Shown piece after piece: positions 34,200-43,264 of a stretch of DNA of 64,000 bases. How positions within the stretch are numbered: position 1 is the stretch's first letter; the number at the start of each line of letters is the position of its first letter. The position numbers and the translations under genes were made by a program. The stretch lies in contig JASJDM010000004.1 of assembly GCA_030065125.1 (NCBI GenBank), positions 19,190 through 83,189 on the forward strand, written 5' to 3'. The stretch is from Lysobacterales bacterium. GTDB taxonomy: Bacteria; Pseudomonadota; Gammaproteobacteria; Xanthomonadales; SZUA-38. The notes beneath the pieces are model-generated. The model saw only the letters and a program-made list of their open reading frames with translations. It made no database searches and was not told the DNA's origin.

Positions 34200-35331
34200 A
34201 ACCGGTCAGTTCCACGTAACCCCGGCCCGCCACGGCTGTGCCGGCCATCGTTCCTTCCGCCTCTACCACGCCTTCCCAGTAACGGAACGCCAGGTTGAGT
34301 TCCTGGTCCTCCAGCAGCGGTTTGACCCGCAGCGACAGCTCTTGTCCGGGCAGCTCCAGCAGCCACACGCTGGGATAGCGCGCGCCGCTGTGGGGGCTGC
34401 GCCAGTATCGCTCCACCTGCAGCTGAAAGTCGTCGGCGGAGAGCCGCTGGACCTGCCCCCTGCGGACCAGGCTGCCAGCAGAATAAGGGTGCTGGCCACC
34501 AGCGCGGTCGCGCAGACGATACACCATCAGCTGGGTGTCGTCGCCGAGGTCCAGGGAAAACCAATCCCAACCGGCCTGGTCCGGATCCAGGGCGCTGGTA
34601 CTCCACTCCCGGTCCAGCCAGCTGCGGCCGGTAACCTGGAACGAGCCCCGCGGCGTGTCCAGCCGGCCCGAGGTGTCCAGCACCGGCATGCTGTAGTAGT
34701 AGCTGGCGTTGCCCGGACTGGCACTCTTGCGGCTCAACCCCGCTTCACCCTGCAGTACCGGGCCCACCCGGGGGCGCAGCCGCAGATTGATGCCGTAGCC
34801 GCCATCCCGGGCCCGCAGCACGAAGGAATCGCCCTCGCTGGCCCCGTCACTGGCCCCGTCACTGGCCATGTCCCAGTCCTCCAGCACCACGTCCAGTCGT
34901 TCCAGGCTGGCCTGGGCCAGTCCCGCCCTTTCCCGTGAAAACCGCTCCGCCGCGTGAAAGGCCGAAGCCGCCACGTCGGTCACGGCAAAGTGGCCCATGA
35001 ACAACGCTGCGCTGGTTTGCCGGCCTGGTTCCGGTGGTGCCGCCATGGGGTCCAGCAGGAACCGGAATACGGTCAGCTGAAACCCGAAAACCTGCTTGTC
35101 CGGGCCGTCCAGCCTGCCAGTGAAATACCACCACTCGGTCTGGAACCCCGGGTGCGCCCCGTGGTCCCGGGGGAAGATGAACTCCCGCGGTTCAACCGCG
35201 CGCAGGAAGGCGTCGCCGGCGTCGCCGGACATGACCTGGGAAACCTGCAGCGTCGGTTCAGCGGAGGTCTGGTCCCGGCAGGCCGCAGCCGCCAGGGCCA
35301 GCAGCAGGCTGAGGGCGATCCGCCAGCTCAT
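34192..35331 (-). CDS. AttH/CrtC-like lipocalin lipoprotein
   Basis: 379 aa. N terminus SWRIALSLLLALAAAAC is a lipoprotein signal with the lipobox Cys at about residue 18. The body matches the AttH/CrtC hydroxyneurosporene-synthase-like lipocalin family (GFQTEWWYFTGRL, FGFQLTVFRFLL, MGHFAVTDV, YYYSMPVLDTSGRL, GRSWLDREWSTSAL, WDWFSLDLGDDTQLMVYRLR). An Asp/Ser/Gly repeat (ASDGASDGASEGDS) sits in a loop. Paired with the two ABC genes by a four-base overlap, as in the attEFGH type system. The cargo is unknown; a lipid- or pigment-like molecule is a guess. Confidence 0.85.
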   Translation of the reverse strand: MSWRIALSLLLALAAAACRDQTSAEPTLQVSQVMSGDAGDAFLRAVEPREFIFPRDHGAHPGFQTEWWYFTGRLDGPDKQVFGFQLTVFRFLLDPMAAPPEPGRQTSAALFMGHFAVTDVAASAFHAAERFSRERAGLAQASLERLDVVLEDWDMASDGASDGASEGDSFVLRARDGGYGINLRLRPRVGPVLQGEAGLSRKSASPGNASYYYSMPVLDTSGRLDTPRGSFQVTGRSWLDREWSTSALDPDQAGWDWFSLDLGDDTQLMVYRLRDRAGGQHPYSAGSLVRRGQVQRLSADDFQLQVERYWRSPHSGARYPSVWLLELPGQELSLRVKPLLEDQELNLAFRYWEGVVEAEGTMAGTAVAGRGYVELTGYE

Positions 35332-37853
35332 GTGGCCTGGATGTCCTGGGCGTCGGGAGCGCGGCCCCGCCAGGCCGGTACCAGGGCGGCGGCCACGGCG
35401 GCTGACACCGCCAGCAGCATGGCCAGGACAAAGGCGCTTTCCTGCCAGCGCACCTCCAGGGTCCAGCCGAACGCCCGCTGGTTGATCAACCGGGTCAGCA
35501 TCAGCGCCAGGCCGGCGCCCAGGGGCAGGGACAGCAGCCCGGCGGACAGCCCCAGGGCCAGCGACTCCCCCAGCATCAGACCGGTGCGGGAGCGGCGACC
35601 CAGGCCCAGGGTCCACAGCAGTGCAGTTTCCCGGCGCCGCTCCAGCTGCAGGGCCAGCAGGGCGCCCAGCATGCCCACGAAGGCCACGATTGCGGCCAGC
35701 CACTTGAGTGAGCGGGTCAGCTCGAAGGTCTGGTCGAAGATCTTCATGGACTCCACCCGGATGTCCCGGGTTTCACCGTATCGCAATCCCGGCCGTTGCT
35801 GCAGACGCCCGTTGACGGCTTCGGAAACCGCATCCAGATCGGCGCCGGTTTGCAGGTAGAGGCCGGCGGAAGTCAGCCGCTGATCACCCCAAAAGCGGCG
35901 CAGGGTCGCCAGGCTGGTCACCAGGCGGCCGCCGTCGGCCCGGTAGTCCTGGAACACCGCAGCCACGCGCCAGCTGGCGGGGCCTGCGGGCGTGGACAGG
36001 ACGACTTCGTCGCCCGGCGACAGGGACAAGCGGCGGGCCAGGGGTTCCGATACCAGGGCCTGGGGCTGAGCGGAATCCCGGGATGCTTCCCGGGAGGCCT
36101 GGTCGGCCCAGACGGGATCCGGGTCGCCGCGCAGGATTCGAAAGGATTGCCGCACTGCCGGGCTGAAGTCCTGGCCGGTGACCCGCAGATCGTCCCCCGT
36201 AGAGGGAAGCTCCAGGCTGCGAAACCGCACCACCTCGGCGACGCCGGGAATGGATCGCAGCCAATCGGCCAGATCGGCCTCAAAGGAGTCGGCGTCTTCA
36301 ATGGTTCCCACGTAAGCGTCGGCACTGAGGCTGTAATCCAGCCAGTCCTGCACGCTGCCGCGAAAACTGTGAATCATGTGGTCCACCCCCACCACCGTGG
36401 CCACCGCCAGGATCAGCGCCGCCAGGGCGGCGGCGGTGCGGTTCAGGGTGTGGGACAGCCGCGACAGGCCAAACCCGGCCAGAGGCGAGCGGGCCACCGT
36501 CCACCAGCGCGCGCCGCGGCCCGCCAGCCACCACAGAAGTGGCACTGTCAGCATCAGGTATGCCAGGGCCAGGCCGAAAATAAAGGCCAGGGCCACCACC
36601 AGACCCGGCAGCTGCACCGCCGCCAGGGACAGCAGGCTGATGGCGCCGCCCGCCAGCAGCAGATGCCGGGACAGCGCACCGTCGGATCCTGGCTGCAACC
36701 AGGGAGAAATCACCGCCAGGGGTTCCAGCCTGGCTGCCTGGCGGGCCGGCCAGGCCGCTGCTGCCAGGGCCCCGACCATGCCCAGCACCACGGCTTTGAG
36801 CCAGGTCAAAAGACCCACATCCGCGGCGTCGGCGCCGACGCTGTAGTAAAGGGTCTCCACGGTATCCGCCATCTGGCGCAAAACGACGTCCGCCATCACC
36901 ACCCCCAGGGCCAGCCCCAGCAGCGTGCCCAGAACCCCGATCACCGCGGCCTCCAGCAGCACCCAGCTCGCCACATCGGCGGCGCTCAGTCCAACCAGCC
37001 GCTTGATGCCAAACAGCTGGGTGCGCTGGACGACGAAAAAGCGCATGGTGTTGAACACGATGAAAGCGCCCACCATCAGCGCCAGCAGGCTCAGGGCCAG
37101 CAGGTTGAGCTCAAACGCCTGGCTCATGCCTTTGACCTCCACCGCGCTGTCCTGGGACTCCAGCACAAGGTCCTCACCCAGCAGGTCTTTCACCCGCTGC
37201 AGCCGGGACGGATCAATCCTCAGGTCCACGTAGCTGAGCTGTCCGGACCGGCCCAGCCAGTGCGACGCGGACGCCAGGTCAGCCAGTACCAGGCTGCCAC
37301 TGCCGGGAAAGCGACCGTCGTCAAACTGGCCGGCGATCCTGGCCTCGAATTGTCCATCGCCCGTCAGCTCGAACCGCGCGGACTGGCCGGTCTGCAGGCC
37401 AAGCCTTCGTGGCACCAGCACCACGGGCTTGCCGCCGTACCAGGCCGCCAGGTCGAAGGACTCCTCACCCAGCCAGCCGGCGGTGAAGTCGCGAAACTCG
37501 CGCTCCTTGACCAGGTCCACACCCAGCAGGGTCAGGCTGCGGCCGTCCGGGGCCAGGATTCGACCTTCCACCACCGGTGCCATGGGAATTTCCCCGGCCT
37601 GAGTCCGCAGGCCGGCGTAGCGCTCGAACGGGATGCTGCCAGCTACGCCGGTGAGCCGGTGGCTGGCGCGGCCGCCCACGCGATCAGTGAAGTCGCCAAA
37701 GCTGCGCTCGATGGTCACCCGGGCAGCATCCACGGACACCACCGCCGCGACCCCCACGGCCAGTCCCAGGACTCCCAGCGCCAGCTGGCCAGGGTGCCTG
37801 AGAAAGTAGCGCAAGCTGGATTTCAGCTGCAGCAGCCGAACGGCCGGTGTCAT
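35328..37853 (-). CDS. FtsX/MacB-like ABC transporter permease
   Basis: 841 aa inner-membrane permease with two FtsX-like modules: an N-terminal helix, a large periplasmic domain, then three helices (around residues 245-370), a central pair of helices, a second periplasmic domain and three C-terminal helices. This duplicated architecture is that of AttFG-type or MacB-related permeases that move lipids, lipoproteins or peptides between membrane and periplasm. Start and stop overlap its neighbours by four bases each, so it is tightly coupled to the ATPase and the AttH lipoprotein. Confidence 0.85.
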   Translation of the reverse strand: MTPAVRLLQLKSSLRYFLRHPGQLALGVLGLAVGVAAVVSVDAARVTIERSFGDFTDRVGGRASHRLTGVAGSIPFERYAGLRTQAGEIPMAPVVEGRILAPDGRSLTLLGVDLVKEREFRDFTAGWLGEESFDLAAWYGGKPVVLVPRRLGLQTGQSARFELTGDGQFEARIAGQFDDGRFPGSGSLVLADLASASHWLGRSGQLSYVDLRIDPSRLQRVKDLLGEDLVLESQDSAVEVKGMSQAFELNLLALSLLALMVGAFIVFNTMRFFVVQRTQLFGIKRLVGLSAADVASWVLLEAAVIGVLGTLLGLALGVVMADVVLRQMADTVETLYYSVGADAADVGLLTWLKAVVLGMVGALAAAAWPARQAARLEPLAVISPWLQPGSDGALSRHLLLAGGAISLLSLAAVQLPGLVVALAFIFGLALAYLMLTVPLLWWLAGRGARWWTVARSPLAGFGLSRLSHTLNRTAAALAALILAVATVVGVDHMIHSFRGSVQDWLDYSLSADAYVGTIEDADSFEADLADWLRSIPGVAEVVRFRSLELPSTGDDLRVTGQDFSPAVRQSFRILRGDPDPVWADQASREASRDSAQPQALVSEPLARRLSLSPGDEVVLSTPAGPASWRVAAVFQDYRADGGRLVTSLATLRRFWGDQRLTSAGLYLQTGADLDAVSEAVNGRLQQRPGLRYGETRDIRVESMKIFDQTFELTRSLKWLAAIVAFVGMLGALLALQLERRRETALLWTLGLGRRSRTGLMLGESLALGLSAGLLSLPLGAGLALMLTRLINQRAFGWTLEVRWQESAFVLAMLLAVSAAVAAALVPAWRGRAPDAQDIQAT

Positions 37854-38533
37854 GACGAGGCCAGGCTCCGGTGGGCTTCGTGGATCTGCCGGTCGCGGAT
37901 CTCAACCACCCGGTCGAGCTGGCCGGACAGCTCCGAACTGTGGGTGACCAGCAGCAGCGCCACCCCGTCCTGTCGGCAGCGCTGCAGCAGCAGCTCCATC
38001 ACCTGGTGGGCGTTTTCCAGGTCCAGGTTGCCGGTGGGCTCATCGGCCAGCAGCAGGGCCGGCCGGTGAATCAGCGCCCGCCCCACGGCCAGCCGCTGCT
38101 GCTCGCCGCCTGACATCTGCCAGGGAAACTGGCGGGCGGCGCCCTCCAGCCCGAGACTGCTCAGGGTTTCCTGGACCTGGCCCTGGTCGCGTTCCATGCC
38201 GTTCAGCGCCAGCGGGAAGAGCAGATTCTCCTCGGCCGTGAGGGTGGGCAGCAGGTTGAAGTGCTGGTACACCACACCCAGGTGGCGGCGGCGAAGATCC
38301 GTGCGGCCATCCTCGCTCAGCCCGCCAATATCTTCACCCATGACCTCAACCCGCCCCTGGTCAGCGGCGGTCAGGCCCGCCACCAGGTTGATCAGAGTGG
38401 TTTTACCCGAGCCACTGCGACCCACCAGGGCCACTGCCTGGCCCCGGGACACCTCCAGGTCGAGCCGTTCCAGCACAGGATGGGGGGCGCCGGGATAGGA
38501 TTTGGTGACGCCCCTGAGCGCGACAACGCTCAC
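37850..38533 (-). CDS. ABC transporter ATPase, LolD/MacB-like
   Basis: 227 aa. Walker A GRSGSGKTTLINLVAG, Q-loop in VYQHFNLLPTLTAEENLL, signature MSGGEQQRLAVGRALIHRP, Walker B ALLLADEPTGNLD, and H-loop VTHSSEL. The sequence pattern is that of the LolD/FtsE/MacB mechanotransmission class that pairs with FtsX-like permeases, as encoded downstream. It starts three bases after hemH. Confidence 0.93.
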   Translation of the reverse strand: MSVVALRGVTKSYPGAPHPVLERLDLEVSRGQAVALVGRSGSGKTTLINLVAGLTAADQGRVEVMGEDIGGLSEDGRTDLRRRHLGVVYQHFNLLPTLTAEENLLFPLALNGMERDQGQVQETLSSLGLEGAARQFPWQMSGGEQQRLAVGRALIHRPALLLADEPTGNLDLENAHQVMELLLQRCRQDGVALLLVTHSSELSGQLDRVVEIRDRQIHEAHRSLASS

Positions 38534-38536
38534 GGT

Positions 38537-39631
38537 TCAGCGGCCGGCGCCCATGGCCATGGCCCGGGCCTGGGCGGCGTCGGCCCGCTCCCGGGTCCGG
38601 GCCGGATCGTAGTCGGCGGCGAACTGGGGCCAGCCCTGGGTGTGCTCCTGCACCAGGGTGGTCATCAGCCGGACGTGGTCCGCACCGCTGTTCAGGGCCG
38701 GGATATAAGAGAAGGTCTTGCCGCCGGCCTGCAGGAATACTTCCTGGTTCTCCTCCTGGATCTCCTCCAGGGTCTCCAGGCAGTCGGCGGCAAACCCGGG
38801 ACAGATGACCTGAACGTGGCCGAGGCCGTCGCCGGCCAGCTCGGGCAGGCGCTGGTCCAGGTAGGGCTGGAGCCAGGGTTCGCGTCCGAAGCGCGACTGG
38901 AACGCCACCTCCCACTCATCCTCGGCCAGGCCCAGCGCCGTGGCCAGCAGCCGCGCCGTGACGTGGCACTGGCAGTGATAGGGATCCCCGGCGTGAAAAA
39001 ACCGTTGGGGAATGCCGTGAAATGACATGACCAGGCGGTCAGGCTTCGTGTGCTGTTCCCAGTGCTGCCGCACGCTTCGCTCCAGTGCGGCAATGTAGTC
39101 GGGGTGGCTGGCGTAAGACCCGACAAAACGCAGTTCGGGTACCCAGCGGACCCGCCCCAGGGCTCGGGCGACCACGTCGAAAACGGCTGCCGTTGTAGTC
39201 CCCGAGTACTGTGGAAAAAGGGGTACCACCAGCAGTCGGGTCACCCCTTCCTGCCGCAGCCTCGCCACGGCGTCCTCCACCGACGGGTTGCCGTAGCTCA
39301 TGGCCAGGGCTACGCTCAACGGTCCCCGGGTCTGGCCTTCCAGCGACTCCCGGGTCGCATCAGCCAAAGCCTGGCTGTGCACCAGCAGCGGTGCGCCCTG
39401 TTCCATCCAGACCGTCTCATATTTCCTAGCCACCGGGCCCGGCCGAACCCGCAGGATGATGCCATGCAGCACCGGCCACCAGATCCAGCGGGCCACGTCC
39501 ACCACCCGCCGGTCACTGAGAAATTCCGCCAGGTAGCGTCGTACCGCTGCTGGCGTGGGTTCATCCGGTGTCCCGAGATTGACCAGCAGCACGCCGGCGC
39601 GTTCGACTCGACTGTGATCGAAGCTGTTCAT
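38537..39631 (-). CDS. hemH: Ferrochelatase
   Basis: 364 aa enzyme inserting Fe2+ into protoporphyrin IX, last step of protoheme synthesis, membrane-associated. Signatures: GVLLVNLGTPDEP at the N terminus, VPLFPQYSGTTTAAVFD, the catalytic His in MSFHGIPQRF, and CPGFAADCLETLEEI with the conserved Glu. Length is normal. First gene of the leftward operon that includes the AttH transporter. Upstream 39632-39873 separates it from the divergent secreted-protein gene and holds a hairpin TGCCGG/CCGGCA (about 39812-39831). Confidence 0.96.
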   Translation of the reverse strand: MNSFDHSRVERAGVLLVNLGTPDEPTPAAVRRYLAEFLSDRRVVDVARWIWWPVLHGIILRVRPGPVARKYETVWMEQGAPLLVHSQALADATRESLEGQTRGPLSVALAMSYGNPSVEDAVARLRQEGVTRLLVVPLFPQYSGTTTAAVFDVVARALGRVRWVPELRFVGSYASHPDYIAALERSVRQHWEQHTKPDRLVMSFHGIPQRFFHAGDPYHCQCHVTARLLATALGLAEDEWEVAFQSRFGREPWLQPYLDQRLPELAGDGLGHVQVICPGFAADCLETLEEIQEENQEVFLQAGGKTFSYIPALNSGADHVRLMTTLVQEHTQGWPQFAADYDPARTRERADAAQARAMAMGAGR

Positions 39632-39873
39632 TGCTTTTTTCCGCGTTGGTTCCGGTGCCCGTGGAACATGTAGTGGTCAGATTTGGACCGAAACCCAAGA
39701 TGTTGTGATTCTTACTGACTGTATTATTCTAAATCACGGCCTGTCGCCAGCGCGTGACGGCATGCCCTAACGCTTTGATTCCATAGACAAAGCTGCTAGC
39801 ATGAAACAGTGTGCCGGAAGTGACGCCGGCATGCACGATTACCTCAAAAAATAATTTAAGACAACGTAGCAGC

Positions 39874-40770
39874 ATGAAGCATGCACTGAGGACCATTCTG
39901 TTGGCTCTCGTACTGGTGCCCGGGTTCACCCTGGCCCAGGTGTTCGGCTATGCGGTCAACTCGGACGATCAAACCGACGCGGACAACCTGCTGCGGGTCA
40001 ATCTGGAAACCGGCGCGGTACAGTTCATCGGCCCCCTGCCGTCGGCGTTGGAAGACGTGGAGGGCCTGGCTTTCGGGCTCGATGGCACCCTTTACGCGGT
40101 AGACAACGCCACCAAGTCGGTGTTTATCGTCAACGAACAGACGGGCAGCGCGGTAGCCCTGGACAACCGCCGTCCCAATCTGGGTTTTTCTCCCGCCTCC
40201 AGCCTCGACTTCGGCATGACGTTCACCTGCGGCAGCCAGCTGCTGCTGGTCGCCGAGGAGACCATGTCCCTGTACGAGGTGGACGTCACCACCGGCCAGG
40301 CACGGGTGATCGGAGACAGCGGAGGACTGGGCGCCCCCATGACGGCGGTGGCCAGCTTCGCTTCTGATACCGTGGCGCTGGCTTCAGGGGGCGGCCTGTA
40401 CCGCATTGACGTTGAGCAGGGCACCTCCGAACTGATCGACACGATCAGCGGCTACGACATCTCCGACGCCGGGCTGGCTTTCGACGCCTCCGGCAACCTG
40501 TGGGCCATTCTTGACGGCCTGACCGACAGCGGCGACTTCCGGCCCAGCCGCGTGTTGCGGGTGGATCCCGCCACCGCCCAGGTGACCGAAGTTGCACAGA
40601 CCCGCACCGGCATAGAAAGTCTGGCGGTGGCGCCACCCGGTGGCTGCGACCTGGCCGGCACGCCGATGCCGTCCCCCGCTGAGGTCCCGGTCAATAACCC
40701 GATAGGACTGGCACTGCTGGTCACACTGCTGCTGCTGCTGGCCGGCCGGCGGCTGCGCCCCGCTGGCTGA
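39874..40770 (+). CDS. Secreted beta-propeller-like protein with C-terminal membrane sorting tail
   Basis: 298 aa, no recognised enzyme motif. Signal peptide MKHALRTILLALVLVPGFTLA. The middle contains repeated strands of the type GLAFGLDGTLYAVD, SLYEVDVTTGQARVIGD and GLAFDASGNLWAI, as in NHL-, YncE- or DUF4394-like propellers. The C terminus is VPVNNPIGLALL, a hydrophobic helix, then RRLR: the tripartite motif-helix-basic layout of IPTL/PEP-CTERM-like sorting tails, though not an exact match to a named one. TTGATT (39775) and TAGCAT (39797) form a weak promoter. Role unknown. Confidence 0.65.
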   Translation: MKHALRTILLALVLVPGFTLAQVFGYAVNSDDQTDADNLLRVNLETGAVQFIGPLPSALEDVEGLAFGLDGTLYAVDNATKSVFIVNEQTGSAVALDNRRPNLGFSPASSLDFGMTFTCGSQLLLVAEETMSLYEVDVTTGQARVIGDSGGLGAPMTAVASFASDTVALASGGGLYRIDVEQGTSELIDTISGYDISDAGLAFDASGNLWAILDGLTDSGDFRPSRVLRVDPATAQVTEVAQTRTGIESLAVAPPGGCDLAGTPMPSPAEVPVNNPIGLALLVTLLLLLAGRRLRPAG

Positions 40771-40853
40771 CACTCTCAGCGCACCCGAACGTACCGTCCC
40801 AACCGGGGTCTGACTGTTGTGACTCTACTGATCCGTTACCATATGCAGTCGTG

Positions 40854-41543
40854 ATGAATCGATTCTATTTACTGTGCGGCCTGTTGCTGGCCGGTTTGCT
40901 GCTGCACCAGCCGGTGCTGGGCTCGGCAGCCGAACGCATCACAATCCTGGAAGACGCCATGGACGTGATGACCGAAATCAACCAGATTCCGGAGGAAGGC
41001 ATCCCGGAAAGCCTGCTGCGTGGCGCTGAGGCCATCGCCATCGTGCCCCGGGTGGTCAAGGCCGGTTTCGTGGTCGGTGGCCGTCGCGGCAAGGGGGTGA
41101 TCGCGGTTCGGGACTCCCGCGGCGCCTGGAGCCGCCCGAGCTTCATCACGCTGACCGGCGGCAGCGTTGGATTCCAGGCCGGGGTCCAGTCCAGCGATGT
41201 CATCCTGGTGTTCAAGAGCCGTCGCAGCGTGGAAGACCTGGTGCGGGGCAAATTCACTCTGGGTGGTGACGCTTCGGTAGCCGCGGGCCCGGTAGGTCGG
41301 GAAGCACGGGCGGCCACGGATCTGGAGCTGAAATCGGAGATTTACTCTTATTCGCGCAGCCGGGGCCTGTTCGCCGGCGTGTCGCTGGAGGGCGCCGCCC
41401 TGTCCATCGACCATGACGCCAACGAAGAGGTGTATGGCGTCGGCGTCACGCCGCGGAAAATTTTTGCCGGTACCGTCGACCAGGTGCCAGAATCAATTGT
41501 GGACTTTCAGGACCATCTGGAAGAACAGACTGCCGGCCTGTAA
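40854..41543 (+). CDS. YSC84/SYLF-domain lipid-binding protein
   Basis: 229 aa secreted protein. After a signal peptide (ends near PVLGSA) the SYLF/Ysc84 domain spans most of the protein: LLRGAEAIAIVPRVVKAGFVVGG, GKGVIAVRDSRGAWSRPSFI, GSVGFQAGVQSSDVILVF and SRSRGLFAGVSLEGAAL. SYLF domains bind phosphoinositides in eukaryotes; bacterial members are periplasmic or outer-membrane-associated with unclear roles. A GTG one codon earlier (40851) is an alternative start. It ends 22 bases before tatA. Confidence 0.88.
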   Translation: MNRFYLLCGLLLAGLLLHQPVLGSAAERITILEDAMDVMTEINQIPEEGIPESLLRGAEAIAIVPRVVKAGFVVGGRRGKGVIAVRDSRGAWSRPSFITLTGGSVGFQAGVQSSDVILVFKSRRSVEDLVRGKFTLGGDASVAAGPVGREARAATDLELKSEIYSYSRSRGLFAGVSLEGAALSIDHDANEEVYGVGVTPRKIFAGTVDQVPESIVDFQDHLEEQTAGL

Positions 41544-41565
41544 CGGCCGAACTACGAGGTGAATC

Positions 41566-41793
41566 ATGGGAATTGGTGGAATCAGTATCTGGCAGCTGCT
41601 CATCATTCTGTTGATTGTGATGATGCTGTTTGGCACCAAGCGGCTGCGCAATATCGGCAGTGATCTTGGCAGCGCCCTGAAGGGTTTTCGCAAGGGCATG
41701 AGCGAACCGGACGACGAGCCGGAAAAGCTCGAGGCTGATCCCGCCGAGCCGGCGGAAACCGCCAAAGAGCAATCCCGTTCGTCCGAATCCTGA
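41566..41793 (+). CDS. tatA: Sec-independent translocase TatA
   Basis: 75 aa pore-forming Tat subunit. One N-terminal helix ([28 protein letters not shown]) with the FG hinge, an amphipathic helix, and a charged Glu/Pro/Ala tail. First gene of tatABC, 30 bases before tatB. Confidence 0.95.
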   Translation: MGIGGISIWQLLIILLIVMMLFGTKRLRNIGSDLGSALKGFRKGMSEPDDEPEKLEADPAEPAETAKEQSRSSES

Positions 41794-41823
41794 CGGCCCT
41801 GGCCGCGGCCGCGCCAACCACTG

Positions 41824-42177
41824 ATGTTCGACATCGGATTCTGGGAAATCAGCCTGCTGGGCCTGATCGGACTGATGGTCCTGGGTCCAGAGCGCCTGCC
41901 CGCTGTGGCCCGGGTGGTGGGGGGCTACCTGCGCAAGGCCCGGCGCACCTGGGCCAACGTGCGCTCGGAGATCGAAGAGGAGCTGGCGGCCAGCGAAATC
42001 CGCGACGCGGTACGCAAGCCCATGGAAGAAGTGCAGGAGGCCATGCGCCAGCCCATAGACGATCTCAATGACCTGCACAGGGCCGGCCAGGAACGCATCA
42101 ACCTGGCCGAAGATGAGCCCCAGTCCACGGATGCCGGCTCCAGCGCAGAATCCGGGCCAGAGTCCAAAACACCGTGA
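41824..42177 (+). CDS. tatB: Sec-independent translocase TatB
   Basis: 117 aa. Begins MFDIGFWEISLLGLIGLMVLG, typical TatB, with the GPERLP hinge motif and a longer amphipathic helix (ARRTWANVRSEIEEEL). TatB with TatC forms the twin-arginine receptor. The GTGA overlap with tatC indicates coupled translation. Confidence 0.95.
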   Translation: MFDIGFWEISLLGLIGLMVLGPERLPAVARVVGGYLRKARRTWANVRSEIEEELAASEIRDAVRKPMEEVQEAMRQPIDDLNDLHRAGQERINLAEDEPQSTDAGSSAESGPESKTP

Positions 42178-42950
42178 GTGAACCGGCTGACCAGGAACAG
42201 AGCTTTCTCAGCCACCTGGTCGAGCTGCGCCAGCGGCTGCTGCGCGCAGCCCTGGCCGTGCTGGTGGTCCTGCTGATCCTGCTGCCCTTTGCCCAGGACG
42301 TTTACAGCTTTCTCTCAGCGCCGCTGCTGGCGGCGCTGCCCGAAGGTGTCAACATGGTGGCCTACGAGGTGGCTTCGCCGTTCCTGACGCCGTTCAAAAT
42401 GACCATGCTGGCCGCGGTATTCCTGGCCATGCCGGTGATTCTTTACCAGCTCTGGGCTTTCGTGGCCCCAGGCCTCTACCAGAACGAAAAGCGCATCGCC
42501 GCCCCCATCGTTGTGTCCAGCTGCGTGCTGTTTTACCTGGGCTGCGCCTTTGCCTACTTCGTGGTTTTTCCCCTGGTGTTCGCGTTCTTCAACGCAGTGG
42601 CTCCCGAAGGAGTCACCTACATGCCGGATATCCGCAACTACCTGGACTTCATGCTGCTGCTGTTCTTTGCCTTCGGAATGGCCTTTGAGGTGCCCATCGT
42701 GGTCTTCATCCTGCTGGCCACCGGCGTGACCACGGCGGAGTCCCTGGCCACCAAGCGACCCTACGTCATCGTCGGCGCGTTCGCGGTGGGCATGCTGCTG
42801 ACACCGCCGGATATCATTTCCCAGACGCTGCTGGCTCTTCCCATGTGGCTGCTGTTCGAGTTTGGCATTGTTGGCTCACGCCTGCTGCTCAAAAAGCCGG
42901 GCAAAGATGACGCACCGGACAATCCCAACCCCTCCGACGCCTCGGGATGA
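42174..42950 (+). CDS. tatC: Sec-independent translocase TatC
   Basis: 258 aa, six predicted membrane helices. N-terminal FLSHLVELRQRLLRA is the TatC signature, followed by SPFLTPFKMTMLAAVFLAMP, the conserved FGMAFEVPIVVF and RPYVIVGAFAVGMLLTPPD. The GTG start overlaps tatB by four bases; the stop overlaps the DUF6122 gene by four bases. Confidence 0.97.
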   Translation: MSEPADQEQSFLSHLVELRQRLLRAALAVLVVLLILLPFAQDVYSFLSAPLLAALPEGVNMVAYEVASPFLTPFKMTMLAAVFLAMPVILYQLWAFVAPGLYQNEKRIAAPIVVSSCVLFYLGCAFAYFVVFPLVFAFFNAVAPEGVTYMPDIRNYLDFMLLLFFAFGMAFEVPIVVFILLATGVTTAESLATKRPYVIVGAFAVGMLLTPPDIISQTLLALPMWLLFEFGIVGSRLLLKKPGKDDAPDNPNPSDASG

Positions 42951-43264
42951 TTCACCTGGCGCTGCACGTGCTGCTGCCCCTGGCGGTGGCGGCGGCATTC
43001 TTTCGCAATCGCTGGCGCAGCGCTTTTGTGTGGATGATGGCAGGCATGCTGATCGATCTGGATCACCTGTTGGCGACACCGATCTATGACCCCCTGCGTT
43101 GCAGTGTCGGCTTTCATCCGCTGCACCAGTGGCCCGCCATCATTCTGTACCTGGTGCTGCTGGCTTTTCCGAAAACCCGGCTGCTGGGTATCGGCCTGGT
43201 CATTCACATCGCCCTGGATTCCATGGACTGCCGGATCAACACCGGCGTCTGGATGACCGGATGA
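42947..43264 (+). CDS. DUF6122 membrane protein
   Basis: 105 aa with three hydrophobic helices and conserved metal-ligand-like residues: LHVLLPLAVAAAFF, MLIDLDHLLATPIYDP, FHPLHQWPAI and IGLVIHIALDSMDC. The IDLDHL and HIxLD motifs recall membrane-bound metal-dependent hydrolases (YdjM-like) and fit DUF6122. Function unknown. It is locked between tatC and the multiheme cytochrome gene by four-base overlaps on both sides, so the three should be cotranslated. Confidence 0.78.
   Translation: MIHLALHVLLPLAVAAAFFRNRWRSAFVWMMAGMLIDLDHLLATPIYDPLRCSVGFHPLHQWPAIILYLVLLAFPKTRLLGIGLVIHIALDSMDCRINTGVWMTG

Noticed and set aside
35796..38069. 757-codon plus-strand frame opposite the ABC permease
   Set aside because: Shadow; Gln/His/Gly-rich low-complexity product, while the minus strand encodes a permease with paired four-base overlaps.
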